A program made the translations under genes and the position numbers. From contig NZ_FMTP01000005.1 in assembly GCF_900100155.1 (NCBI RefSeq), forward strand, positions 62,001 to 126,000: a DNA stretch of 64,000 bases. Reading direction: 5' to 3'. Positions 26,251 through 35,224 of the stretch are shown here, piece after piece. Every line of letters starts with the position of its first letter. Position 1 is the stretch's first letter. This stretch comes from Ancylobacter rudongensis. GTDB taxonomy: Bacteria; Pseudomonadota; Alphaproteobacteria; Rhizobiales; Xanthobacteraceae. The notes under the pieces were generated by a model. The model ran no database searches, was not told the DNA's origin, and saw nothing but the letters and a program-made list of their open reading frames with translations.

Positions 26251-29200
26251 TCAGGCCTGGGTGGTCGGCGCGGATGCCGGTGTCACCGAAGGTGAGGCGG
26301 CCGGGCGGGCCGGCGCCTGCGGGGCTGCCGTGGCGACGGCCGGCTGAGCGGCGCGCTGCTTGGCTTCGACATGCTGCGCGGCCTCGGCGGCGCTGGCGGG
26401 ACGGGCGGCGGCCAGCGGTGTGGTGGCCGATCCGGCGCCGGCACGAGCGCCGCGCGAGAGCTGGCGCCCGCGTTCGAGCAGCGAGGTCGGCGGCTGCTCG
26501 GGCTGCAGGCGCTTGCGCGCCTCGTCGGTCGTCAGCGCCTCGCCGAAGAAGCGGCCCTGGCCATAGCGGCAGCCGAGCTTGCCCAGCGCGGCGGCGACCT
26601 GCTCGCTTTCGACACCCTCGGCGATGATGTCCATGCCCAGATCCTGCGCCATGTTGACGATGGTGCGCAGGATGACAGGGCGCTGTGCCTTGTTGCCGCT
26701 GCGGCCCAGCGCCTTGGTGAAGGTTCGGTCGACCTTGATGCTGTCGAAGGGAAAGCGCTGGAGATAGGCGAGGGCCGAATAGCCGGAGCCGAAATCCTCC
26801 AGCGTCAGGCCGGCATCGAGCTCGCGCATGCGCAGGAGAATCTGCGCCGTATATTCCGGGTTCTCCATCGCCAGCGACTCGGAGAGCTCCAGCTTCAGCG
26901 TGCCCGGGGCGACGACATTGCGGGCGAGCACCGCCTTGAGGTCCTGCAGCATGTCGTGGCGCAGCATCTGGCGCGAGGAGATGTTGACCGAGACGAAGAT
27001 CGGTTCGCCGCGCAGGGTTCGCTGCCAGACGCCGAGCTGGCGGGCGGCGGTGTCGAGCACGAATAGGCCGAGATCGACGATCAACCCCGTTTCCTCGGCG
27101 AGGCCGAGGAAGTCGTCGGCGGCCATGGTCCCCAGCGTGGGGTGCTGCCAGCGCATCACCGATTCGAAGCCGGCGATCCGGCGCGTGGCGAGATCGACGA
27201 TGGGCTGGTAGAGAACGCTGATCTCGCCGCGTTGCAGCGCCTGGCGCAGGTCCTGCTCCATCGTCAGCCGGTCGAGTTTCTGCGTCCGCATGTTGGGCCG
27301 GAACACTTCGATGCGGTCGCCGCCGACGCGCTTGGCGAAGTACATCGCCAGCTCGGCATCCTTCAGCGTCTCCATCGGGGTGCGTTTCTGGCCGTCGGCG
27401 AGCAGCAGGCCGATGGAGGCGGTGATGAAGATCTCACGGTCGCCGAAGGTGATCGGCGCGCGCAGCGTGCGGCGCAGCGTGTCGGCGAAGGCGGTGATGC
27501 GCTCGGGGTCGCGCTCGGAGAGCAGGATCAGGGCGAAATGGTCGCTGCCCAGGCGCGCGAGCGTGTCCTGCTGCTTGACGAGGCGCATCAGGCGGCGGGC
27601 GACGGTGAGCAGGATGGAATCGCCCGCCGGCATGCCGAGCGAGGCGTTCACCTGCTTGAAGCGGTCGAGGTCGATCAGCATCACCGTCGGGCGGATCTGG
27701 TCGTCGCTGCGGGCGAGGCCGGCGGCGCCGGAGACGCGGTCGAGGAACAGCTCGCGATTGGGCAGGCCGGTCAGGTTGTCATGCACCGCGTCATGGAGCA
27801 TGCGCTCCTCGGCGGTGCGGCTGTCGGTGACGTCGGAGAGCGTGCCGATGCAGCGCACCACCTCGCCATCGGTGCCGACCACCGGCCGGGCCCGCAGGTT
27901 GAACCAGAGATAATGGCCGTCATGCGCGCGCAGGCGGAAATCCTGGTCGATGCGCCCGCGCCGCTGGTCCAGCAGCCCGTCCAGCGTGGCGCGGAAGCGG
28001 TCGCGGTCGCCGGGATGGATGATGTCGAGCCAGCCGGCGGCCTCGGTCTCCAGCGTGCCCTGCTTGAGGCCCAGCATGTGCTCGGCCTCGGGGCTGACAT
28101 GAATGCGGTCGGTGTCGACGTCCCAGTCCCAGACGATGTCGCCCGAACCCGCCACCGCCAGCGCCCGGCGCTCCAGCTCCTGCGCGCTGCCGGCGACCGA
28201 GCCGATGCCGGCGAAGGCGTGCTGCATCACGGTAAAGCCGATCAGCATGACGATGAGGACGAGGCCGCCGAGCAGCGCCGGGGCGACGAGATCGTTGCCG
28301 ATGCGGCCCGACACCGCCATCCCGGCGGTGATCACCCACACCACCAGCAGGAACAGCGTCGGAATGATCAGCACCGCCCGGTCGTAGCGGTGCAGTGCCA
28401 GCCAGACGACCACGCCGAAGCCCATGAAGGAGACGACGAGCAGCGAGGGCCGGGCGATGCCGGCCGCCGCCGAGGGGTCGAGCAGGGCCAGGCCGACAAT
28501 GGCGGCGAGGAACACCAGCCAGCCCGCCGTGATATGGGCGTAGCGCACATGCCAGCGGTTGAGGTTGAGATAGGCGAACAGGAACACGACAAGCGTCGCG
28601 GCGAGGATCGCCTCGCCCGCCGCGCGCCAGAATTGCTGCGCCAGCGGCGAGATGCCGAACACTTTCGACCAGAAGCCGAAATCGAGGCCGATATAGCCCA
28701 GCACCGCCCAGGCCAGCGCCGCCGCCGCCGGGAACATGGCGCTGCCCTTCACCACGAACAGGATGGTGAGAAAGAGCGCGAGCAGGCCGGCAATGCCGAT
28801 GACGATGCCATTATACAGCGTGAAGCTGTTGACCTTGTCCTTGTAGGCCTCCGGCTCCCACAGATAGAGCTGCGGCAGGCCGCCATCGCCGAGCTCGGCC
28901 ACCAGCGTCACCGTGGTGCCGGGGTCGAGGGTGAGGAAGAACACGTCGGCATCGGGCGCGTTCTGCAATTCGGGGCGGAAGCCCTGGCTCGTTGTCACAT
29001 TGAGGATGCGGCGATTGCCGAGGTCCGGCCAGAACACGCCGGAGCCGACCATGCGGTAATGCGGGGCGACGATCAGCCGGTCGACCTGCTCGTCGGTGTT
29101 GTTGGCGAGGGCGAAGACGGCCCATTTGCTGCCATCCGGCCCGGTTGCCACCGAGCGCACCTCGATGCGGCGGACGATGCCGTCGGCGCCCGGCACGGTG

Positions 29201-29520
29201 GAAACCTGGATGCGGTCGGTGTCGCTGGTGCGGCGCTCAATGGCGGGGGCGAGGTCGACCACCGGGGCATCGAGCCGGATCGCCACCGCTTCCAGCGCCT
29301 GGGCGCCCGGCATGCCCAGGGCGAGCATCGCCAACAGCAGCGCCGCCACCACCGCGAACGCCCGGGCGACGGCCGGCCGGCGGGAGGGAAGACGCGGCGT
29401 TCCCCGCGACGGCACTGGACAAGCGATGAGCAAGCGAAATCCCCAGAAGACGGTCTTGGACGCCGCGCCGCCGGCTGCCGACGGCGAAGCGTCACGATGA
29501 GTAACGGTGCCCGGCGGCAT
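26251..29520 (-). CDS. Membrane PAS-GGDEF-EAL protein with degenerate motifs
   Basis: About 1089 residues. Order: signal or anchor helix (AVVAALLLAMLALGMPGAQA), periplasmic sensor of about 180 residues, a block of about seven membrane helices (roughly 240-440), PAS near 460-560 (DIVWDWDVDTDRIHVSPEAE), GGDEF domain near 575-740, EAL domain near 760-1000, and an Ala/Pro-rich tail. The GGDEF site reads ARLGSDHFALIL, so it should not make cyclic di-GMP. The EAL motif reads GFESVMRW and the DDFGTG motif LEDFGSGYSAL; the metal-binding Glu and the IKVD Lys remain, so weak hydrolysis or pure sensing are both possible. The start is uncertain: ATG 29604 is further upstream. Confidence 0.85.
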   Translation of the reverse strand: MPPGTVTHRDASPSAAGGAASKTVFWGFRLLIACPVPSRGTPRLPSRRPAVARAFAVVAALLLAMLALGMPGAQALEAVAIRLDAPVVDLAPAIERRTSDTDRIQVSTVPGADGIVRRIEVRSVATGPDGSKWAVFALANNTDEQVDRLIVAPHYRMVGSGVFWPDLGNRRILNVTTSQGFRPELQNAPDADVFFLTLDPGTTVTLVAELGDGGLPQLYLWEPEAYKDKVNSFTLYNGIVIGIAGLLALFLTILFVVKGSAMFPAAAALAWAVLGYIGLDFGFWSKVFGISPLAQQFWRAAGEAILAATLVVFLFAYLNLNRWHVRYAHITAGWLVFLAAIVGLALLDPSAAAGIARPSLLVVSFMGFGVVVWLALHRYDRAVLIIPTLFLLVVWVITAGMAVSGRIGNDLVAPALLGGLVLIVMLIGFTVMQHAFAGIGSVAGSAQELERRALAVAGSGDIVWDWDVDTDRIHVSPEAEHMLGLKQGTLETEAAGWLDIIHPGDRDRFRATLDGLLDQRRGRIDQDFRLRAHDGHYLWFNLRARPVVGTDGEVVRCIGTLSDVTDSRTAEERMLHDAVHDNLTGLPNRELFLDRVSGAAGLARSDDQIRPTVMLIDLDRFKQVNASLGMPAGDSILLTVARRLMRLVKQQDTLARLGSDHFALILLSERDPERITAFADTLRRTLRAPITFGDREIFITASIGLLLADGQKRTPMETLKDAELAMYFAKRVGGDRIEVFRPNMRTQKLDRLTMEQDLRQALQRGEISVLYQPIVDLATRRIAGFESVMRWQHPTLGTMAADDFLGLAEETGLIVDLGLFVLDTAARQLGVWQRTLRGEPIFVSVNISSRQMLRHDMLQDLKAVLARNVVAPGTLKLELSESLAMENPEYTAQILLRMRELDAGLTLEDFGSGYSALAYLQRFPFDSIKVDRTFTKALGRSGNKAQRPVILRTIVNMAQDLGMDIIAEGVESEQVAAALGKLGCRYGQGRFFGEALTTDEARKRLQPEQPPTSLLERGRQLSRGARAGAGSATTPLAAARPASAAEAAQHVEAKQRAAQPAVATAAPQAPARPAASPSVTPASAPTTQA

Positions 29521-29617
29521 GAGCAAGGCGGGAACGCCCCACCCGGCGCCGGCGTCGGGCTGGAAGGGAGGCGCCCGCTCCCCGCAACCGGGTCGTGATC
29601 GCAAACGCCATGCCCGG

Positions 29618-30652
29618 CTAATAGGCCGGGGCGGGCGCCCATGGCTTGACCCGCGCCTGCGCCTGCGCCCGCTGTTCGGGGGTGAGGGAGGCGACCAGCT
29701 TGTCGAGCATGGGATCGTCGAGCTTCTGCGCCTTGGCGGCGAGGTGCCAGGCGGCGGCGGCGATCACGTCCTTGGGAGCGCCCCGACCGGCGGAGAGAAT
29801 ACGGGCATAGCGGTTCTGCGCGATGGCATTGCCCTGTAGCGCCGCCTTGCGGAAAAGCGCGGCGGCGCGCTCCTCGTCCTTGGGCACGCCCGTGCCGTTG
29901 AACACGACGATGGCAAGCTCGGTGGTGGCGACATCGTTGCCGACCTCGCTGGCGCGCTGGAGCAGCCGGGCCGACTCGACAGCGTCCTGCGGCACGCCAT
30001 TGCCGTCGCGGTAGAGCGTCGCCAGGGCGTAGAGGGCGTCCGGCTGGTCGCTCTCGGCCCCGCGCTTGAACCATTCGGCGGCGATGGCGGGCTCCTTCGG
30101 CGCCACCTCGCCCTGGAGATAGACAAGACCGAGATTATAAGCGGCACGCGCGCTGCCGGCTTCGGCGGCCCGGCGGAAGAAATCGACCGCCTGATCCTTG
30201 TTGGCGGTGGAGGCGGAGGCCATGAGAATGCCGCCAAGGGTGAAAAGCGCGTCGGGATTGCCCTTCGCCGCCGCCGCCTCATACCATTGACGCGCCGCCG
30301 TCGGGTCCTGGCGCACCCCATAGCCCTGGGAAAGCAACTCCGCCGCCAGCACCATGGAGACGGCATCCCCCTGCGCATTGGCACGGCTGACCGCGAGGTC
30401 GAGGGCCGTGCGGTACCGCCCGCGCTGAAAGGCGGTGTACGCCGGGTCGGGGTCCGCGCCCGACGGGGGCAGGGTCGTCGGGCTCGCCAGCCTGGGGGCG
30501 GCCGTATTCGGCGCGGCGCGCTTCACGGCACTGGGTGCCGTGTCGGCCGGCGACTGTCCCTGTGCCGCGCTCGCCGGGGCGGCCCATGCCAGGCACGCCA
30601 GCAGCGCGCCGGCCGGGAGGGCCATGTGTCGTCCGGGCGGGCGCGGCGGCAT
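29618..30652 (-). CDS. Secreted Sel1-repeat (TPR-like) protein
   Basis: 344 residues from the ATG at 30652, with a signal peptide (MALPAGALLACLAWAAPASA at about 10-29). The rest is a run of Sel1-like repeats with the A..WY..AA..G...A...LG pattern: DPTAARQWYEAAAAKGNPDA, DQAVDFFRRAAEAGSARAAY, PAIAAEWFKRGAESDQPDAL, AVESARLLQRASEVGNDVAT and ERAAALFRKAALQGNAIAQN. Such proteins scaffold envelope complexes; the partner is unknown. The start codon overlaps the stop of the thiE-like gene by one base (TGATG). Confidence 0.85.
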   Translation of the reverse strand: MPPRPPGRHMALPAGALLACLAWAAPASAAQGQSPADTAPSAVKRAAPNTAAPRLASPTTLPPSGADPDPAYTAFQRGRYRTALDLAVSRANAQGDAVSMVLAAELLSQGYGVRQDPTAARQWYEAAAAKGNPDALFTLGGILMASASTANKDQAVDFFRRAAEAGSARAAYNLGLVYLQGEVAPKEPAIAAEWFKRGAESDQPDALYALATLYRDGNGVPQDAVESARLLQRASEVGNDVATTELAIVVFNGTGVPKDEERAAALFRKAALQGNAIAQNRYARILSAGRGAPKDVIAAAAWHLAAKAQKLDDPMLDKLVASLTPEQRAQAQARVKPWAPAPAY

Positions 30653-31311
30653 CAGGAGGCGTCCCCGGCAGGAACCAGACGCTCGGCCAGCGCCCGGGCG
30701 CCCTCGCGCGGCGCGTCGAAGACCAGCGTGTCCACCGCCACGAAATCGGCACCGGCGGCAACCAGCGCGGCCACTTCGTCCAGCGTGCGGGCATAGCCGA
30801 CGCAGGGCGGCTCGAAGAGCTGCGCCCACCACTCGGTGCGCTCCAGCGTCGCTTCGAAGGGCGGGCGGCGCCCCTCGGCATCGGGCTCGCCGAACATCAC
30901 ATAATCGGCACCGTTTTCCGCCGCCGTCATGGCGTCGTGCTTGCTGCGCAGCCCGCCAGCGCCGGCGATGCCGTCAGGGCGCAGCGACGGCGCCGCGCCT
31001 TTCAGCGCCGCCGCCTCGTCGAAATGCGCGCCGTCGGCGCCAAGGGGAGCGACGAGCGCGGCGTTGCCGTCAACGAGCCCGGCGGCGCCGATGGCCTGGC
31101 AGGCCTCGATCAGCGGCGCCAGGGCCTGTGCCGCCGCGCCATCGCCCGGACGCAGCAGCACGGCCGCGATGTCGACCTCCTGCGCGGCCTGGCGGAGCGC
31201 CTCGGCCTGTGCCGCGATGCCGGCCGGATCGGCGAGGGCCGGCACGAGCACATAGAGGCGGGGCGCCGGTCGGGGCGGCGCGGAATCGGAGCGGGAGGAG
31301 GAACGTGCCAT
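30652..31311 (-). CDS. Thiamine phosphate synthase-like (ThiE family)
   Basis: A 219-residue TIM-barrel protein of the ThiE/TenI family, which joins the thiazole and pyrimidine halves of thiamine. It aligns by pattern: LYVLVPALADPAG, VDIAAVLLRPGDGAAAQALA, GAAGLVDGNAALVAPLGADG, GADYVMFGEPDAEGRRPPFE and AAGADFVAVDTLVFD. Several positions normally ionic in true ThiE (the K..ND and DGVHLGQ motifs) are altered to LVDGNA and ADGAHFDE, so catalytic identity is uncertain. No other thiamine genes are nearby. Confidence 0.7.
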   Translation of the reverse strand: MARSSSRSDSAPPRPAPRLYVLVPALADPAGIAAQAEALRQAAQEVDIAAVLLRPGDGAAAQALAPLIEACQAIGAAGLVDGNAALVAPLGADGAHFDEAAALKGAAPSLRPDGIAGAGGLRSKHDAMTAAENGADYVMFGEPDAEGRRPPFEATLERTEWWAQLFEPPCVGYARTLDEVAALVAAGADFVAVDTLVFDAPREGARALAERLVPAGDAS

Positions 31312-31608
31312 CAGGAAACAGTCTTGTGACGAGCCATGGGTGAAGCCATCGTGCAGGATGGCGGCGAAAGCACGGCACGCGCGCCTGACTGTCTAGCGCG
31401 CCCGCCCCTTGGCGGTCCAGTCAGGCGCCTGAACGCAGGGAGCGCCCGGCTGTGCCATAATGCGGTAACATTTTAACGGCGTTCTTTCCTCCCGTCATTT
31501 CGCGTCAGGCTCAGGCCAGCCTTATCGGCGCAGAATGGCGGTGATATTGGTTGGCCGGGCGGGTGTGCCTGGCCCGTCGCCGGATCGTTGCTACCCGTTG
31601 GGGGAAAC
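31312..31608. other. 297-base divergent gap
   Basis: Separates thiE from the divergent secreted repeat protein gene. AT content rises around 31461-31500 (ACATTTTAACGG), a likely promoter zone, but I cannot fix -35 and -10 boxes. A GGGGGAAAC ribosome site ends the gap. Confidence 0.35.
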
Positions 31609-34119
31609 ATGCGCCATCATCCTCGTCCCGCTGCCGCGCTTGCGGCGGTGCTCGCCCTGAGCGTCACGCCGGCTCTCGCGCAGCAGCCGGCCGCGCCGGC
31701 GGCCACGACCGCTTCCACCGCCGCCCCGGCCTCGGCGATCCCGCCGGCGCTGGCCTGGCCGCGCAGTTTCGACCTCGGCGACAAGCTGCTGCAGGTCTAC
31801 CAGCCGATGATCGAGCAGTGGAACGGCGATCAGATTTCCGGTCGCGCCGCCGTCGCCATCGGCCCGAAGCCGGACCTCGCCGCTTCCGGCGCGCCGGCGG
31901 CGGGCCCGACCTATGGCCTCGCCCGCTTCACCGCGCGGGTGGCGATCGACAAGCCGTCCAAGCTGGCACAGCTGAGCAATATCCGCATCACCTCGGTCGA
32001 TGTGCCGACCGATTCCTCGCAGGACGCGGTGCTGCTGAACGCGCTGCAGTCGCGCATCTCGCCGCAGGGCATGACCTTCGCCCTCGACCATCTGATGACC
32101 AGCTACGCCGCGACCAAGCAGCTGGACAAGGAGATGACGCAGCCGGTGGAGAATACCCCGCCGCGCATCGTCTTCGCCCAGACGCCGACCCTGCTCGTGC
32201 TTGTGGCCGGCGAGCCGGTGCCGCGGCCGATCGACGGGGTGCAGGGCTTCCAGCGTATCGTCAATACCCAGCCGCTGATGCTGGTCGATGGCGCGGGCCT
32301 CTATCACCTGCAGGCCGCCGGCACCTGGTACCAGGCGCCCGCCATCACGGGGCCTTGGACCGTCACCGCCCAGCCGGACCCGGCGCTCGAGGCGGCCGGC
32401 AGCACCGCGACCTATGAGGAGCCGGCGCAGACCATGCTGCCGGCCAATGGCCAGAAGCCGGCGACGCCCCCGGCGATCATCGTCTCCACCACCCCTGCCG
32501 AGCTCGTCATCACTGCCGGCGCGCCGCAGATGACGCCGGTGGGCGGCACCTCGCTGCTGCGCGTCAGCAATGCCGACCACGCGATCATCCTCGATCCCGA
32601 CAGCAACCAGTATTATGTGCTGATCTCGGGCCGCTGGTTCCGCGCCGCCGGCTTTGCCGGGCCGTGGAGCTTCGTGCCCGGCACCAGCCTGCCCGCCGGT
32701 TTCGCCCAGATCGCACCGACCGATCCGGCGGCCAATGCGCTGGTCGCGGTGCCCGGCACGCCGCAGGCGAAGGAGGCGGCGATTGCCGCCACCGTGCCGC
32801 AGACCGCCTCGATCAAGCGCGATACCCAGCTCACCATCAAATATGACGGCGGGGCGCCGAAGTTCGAGCCGATCAAGGGCACCATCCTGGCCTATGCGGC
32901 GAACACCCGCACGCCGGTGATCCAGCTCGACCCGGCGCGCTACTACGCGCTGTTCCAGGGCGCCTGGTTCGTCTCGACGACACCGACCGGCCCGTGGCTG
33001 GTCGCGGACGTGGTGCCGGACGCGATCTACACCATCCCGGTGTCCTCGCCGCTGCACTACGTCACCTATGTCCGCGTCTACGCCTCGACGGCGGATGTGG
33101 TGACGGTCGGCTACACGCCCGGCTATATGGGCGTGGTGATCGAGCCGGGCGGCACGGTGGTCTATGGCACCGGCTATAACTGCGTCGGCTATATCGGCAC
33201 CTACTGGTATGGCTGCCCCGCCACATATGGTTATGACGCCGCTTTCGTCTGGACCGGCGGCTTCGGCTTCGGCTACGACGCCGCGTTCGGCTGGGGGGCG
33301 ATGTATCCCTGGTGGGGCCCCTATTGGCGGCCCGGCCCGTGGGGCGGCCCCTGGGCGGGCGTCGACATTGCCCGCACCAACATCTATGGCGCCTGGGGCG
33401 GGGCGGCGACGTGGGATCACGCCTGGGGCGTCGGTCCGTATGGCACCGCCTGGGGCGCCAATGCCGTGCATGGCGTGACCGGCTGGGGCACCGACTTCGC
33501 CGGGCGCTCAGGGGCCGCCTTCAACCCCTGGACCGGAAACTATGCCGCCGGCCGCTCGGCCGCCTTCTTCAATCCCTATACCGGCGCGCATGGCGAGGCG
33601 CGTGCGGGTGTGGCGGGCAATGCCTATACCGGCAATGCCGTCGCGGGTCGTGAATCGGCCGGCTACAACCCGACGACCGGCATCGGCCATGCCTCGCAGA
33701 CGGGCGTGGTCGACAATGATGGCCATGTCAGCGTCGACAGCCGCGGCGTCGCCGGCAATGCCAAGACCGGCAATGGCGTCGCCTGGAACAACGGCAACAT
33801 CTACACCGATCATGACGGCTCGATTCACCAGTACGACGCCGATAATGGCTGGCAGCACCAGTCGATCGACGGCTGGAAGAACACCACCGATGCCGACCAG
33901 ATCGGCCGGCTCGACCAGCAGCGCCAGTATCAGGGCTATGGCGACGCCCGCGCCGACAGCTTTGCCCGGTCCGGCGGCTATGACGGCTTCGGCGGCGGCG
34001 ACCATTATGGCGGCGGCTATGGCGGCGGCTTCCACGACGGCTTCGGCGGCGGCGGCGGCGGTTTTGGCGGCGGCTTCCATGGTGGCTTTGGCGGCGGCTT
34101 CGGCGGCGGGCGCCGCTGA
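31609..34119 (+). CDS. Large secreted protein with three GxW/GPW modules and Gly-rich tail
   Basis: Not a family I can name. 836 residues with signal peptide (MRHHPRPAAALAAVLALSVTPALAQ). After a domain at about 40-200, three similar modules of roughly 105 residues follow, each ending in a Trp-rich motif: GTWYQAPAITGPWTV near 240, GRWFRAAGFAGPWSFVPG near 345 and GAWFVSTTPTGPWLVAD near 455; each is preceded by a strand like IILDPDSNQYYVLISG. Next comes a Tyr/Gly/Trp-rich stretch (YDAAFGWGAMYPWWGPYW), then NP(W/Y)TG repeats near 640-700, and a tail of Gly-Gly-Phe runs ending GGGRR. Likely surface-exposed or periplasmic. GGGGGAAAC precedes the ATG. Confidence 0.8.
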   Translation: MRHHPRPAAALAAVLALSVTPALAQQPAAPAATTASTAAPASAIPPALAWPRSFDLGDKLLQVYQPMIEQWNGDQISGRAAVAIGPKPDLAASGAPAAGPTYGLARFTARVAIDKPSKLAQLSNIRITSVDVPTDSSQDAVLLNALQSRISPQGMTFALDHLMTSYAATKQLDKEMTQPVENTPPRIVFAQTPTLLVLVAGEPVPRPIDGVQGFQRIVNTQPLMLVDGAGLYHLQAAGTWYQAPAITGPWTVTAQPDPALEAAGSTATYEEPAQTMLPANGQKPATPPAIIVSTTPAELVITAGAPQMTPVGGTSLLRVSNADHAIILDPDSNQYYVLISGRWFRAAGFAGPWSFVPGTSLPAGFAQIAPTDPAANALVAVPGTPQAKEAAIAATVPQTASIKRDTQLTIKYDGGAPKFEPIKGTILAYAANTRTPVIQLDPARYYALFQGAWFVSTTPTGPWLVADVVPDAIYTIPVSSPLHYVTYVRVYASTADVVTVGYTPGYMGVVIEPGGTVVYGTGYNCVGYIGTYWYGCPATYGYDAAFVWTGGFGFGYDAAFGWGAMYPWWGPYWRPGPWGGPWAGVDIARTNIYGAWGGAATWDHAWGVGPYGTAWGANAVHGVTGWGTDFAGRSGAAFNPWTGNYAAGRSAAFFNPYTGAHGEARAGVAGNAYTGNAVAGRESAGYNPTTGIGHASQTGVVDNDGHVSVDSRGVAGNAKTGNGVAWNNGNIYTDHDGSIHQYDADNGWQHQSIDGWKNTTDADQIGRLDQQRQYQGYGDARADSFARSGGYDGFGGGDHYGGGYGGGFHDGFGGGGGGFGGGFHGGFGGGFGGGRR

Positions 34120-34152
34120 GCCGGACCCGTCCAACAGGCCTAGCAACACATC

Positions 34153-34183
34153 ATCCCCGGCCATGTGCCGGGGATTCTTTTTT
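34153..34183 (+). terminator. Intrinsic terminator of the secreted repeat protein gene
   Basis: Stem ATCCCCGGC/GCCGGGGAT with a 5-base loop, followed by TCTTTTTT. Confidence 0.92.
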
Positions 34184-34215
34184 CGCCGTGGCCGGCGGCA
34201 AGCAACGCCAGTGGC

Positions 34216-35064
34216 TCAGCCCATCCGGCCCGAGATATAGCTGAGGGTGCGCTCCTCGCGCGGCGCGGAAAACAGCTGGGTGGTCGCACCGAACTCGACC
34301 AGCTCGCCGAGATAGAGAAACGCGGTGTAATCGGCGATCCGCGCCGCCTGCTGCAGATTGTGGGTGACGATGACGAGGGTGCTCACACTCTTGAGCTCCT
34401 CCATCGTCTCCTCGATCCTGGCGGTGGAGATCGGGTCGAGCGCCGAGCACGGCTCGTCGAGCAGGATCACTTCCGGCCGCACCGCCATGGTACGCGCGAG
34501 GCACAGGCGCTGCTGCTGGCCGCCGGACAGGCTGAGGGCGGAATGGTCGAGCAGGCCGCCGACCTCTTCCCACAGCGCCGCCCGGCGCAGCGCATCCTCC
34601 ACCCGCTGGTCGAGCTGTACCTTGGTCAGTTCCTCGTTGAGGCGCATGCCGATCGCGACATTGTCATAGATCGACATCGGGAAGGGGGAGGGCTTCTGCG
34701 TGACCATGCCGACGCGCCGGCGCAGCGTCAGCACATCCACATCGGGGGCGAGAATGTTCTGCCCGTCGAGCAGCACCTGTCCCTCGACATGCTGGTCCTC
34801 ATAAAGGTCGGCCATGCGGTTCAGCACCCGTAGCAGCGTGGACTTGCCGCAGCCGGAAGGCCCGATCAGCGCCGTCACGCGGTTGGCGTGGATGGGGAAG
34901 GAGATGTCGTGCAGCGCCGGCGTGGAGCCGAAGCGGAAGCCGACATGGCGGATGTCCAGCTTCACCGGGCTCGGCGAGGGCTCGCCGGCCCGGGCGGAGA
35001 AAGGGGCGAGGCCGTGCGGATCGACGCCGCCGGGCGGAAGGCTCGTCTTGAGATCGTGTCGCAC
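34216..35064 (-). CDS. pstB: PstB-like phosphate ABC transporter ATPase, orphan
   Basis: 282 residues of the phosphate-import ATPase family: Walker [20 protein letters not shown] near 90, Q-loop [20 protein letters not shown] near 142, signature [17 protein letters not shown], Walker [16 protein letters not shown] and H-loop [25 protein letters not shown] is the PstB-specific variant region. An N-terminal extension of about 32 residues precedes the core. No pstS, pstC, pstA, phoU or phoB is nearby, which is unusual; it may serve a permease elsewhere. Gene name is by similarity only. Confidence 0.85.
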   Translation of the reverse strand: MRHDLKTSLPPGGVDPHGLAPFSARAGEPSPSPVKLDIRHVGFRFGSTPALHDISFPIHANRVTALIGPSGCGKSTLLRVLNRMADLYEDQHVEGQVLLDGQNILAPDVDVLTLRRRVGMVTQKPSPFPMSIYDNVAIGMRLNEELTKVQLDQRVEDALRRAALWEEVGGLLDHSALSLSGGQQQRLCLARTMAVRPEVILLDEPCSALDPISTARIEETMEELKSVSTLVIVTHNLQQAARIADYTAFLYLGELVEFGATTQLFSAPREERTLSYISGRMG

Positions 35065-35177
35065 GCGCGTCTCTCCCTTGCCATGATGCCAAGGTTAGAG
35101 ACTGGGAACATGCACGCCTTGCGCAAGGTCAAGGTGAGATAAAAGTCGATCGGTCGACTATAAGCCGACAAATAAAA

Positions 35178-35199
35178 GACGCCGCCTTGCGGCGGCGTC
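35178..35199 (-). terminator. Intrinsic terminator of the aldolase gene
   Basis: Perfect 9-bp stem GACGCCGCC/GGCGGCGTC with a TTGC loop; on the minus strand it is followed by TTTTATTTG. It lies 25 bases past the fba stop. Confidence 0.9.
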
Positions 35200-35224
35200 C
35201 TGCAGTCGTGAGAAGAGAGCCCGA

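Noticed and set aside
27142-29598. 818-residue open frame on the plus strand
   Set aside because: It lies antisense to the GGDEF/EAL gene and its protein is an Arg/Gly/Glu/His-rich low-complexity string with no domain, as expected in GC-rich antisense DNA.
31591-33471. 626-residue open frame on the minus strand
   Set aside because: Antisense to the secreted repeat protein; composition shows it is a shadow.
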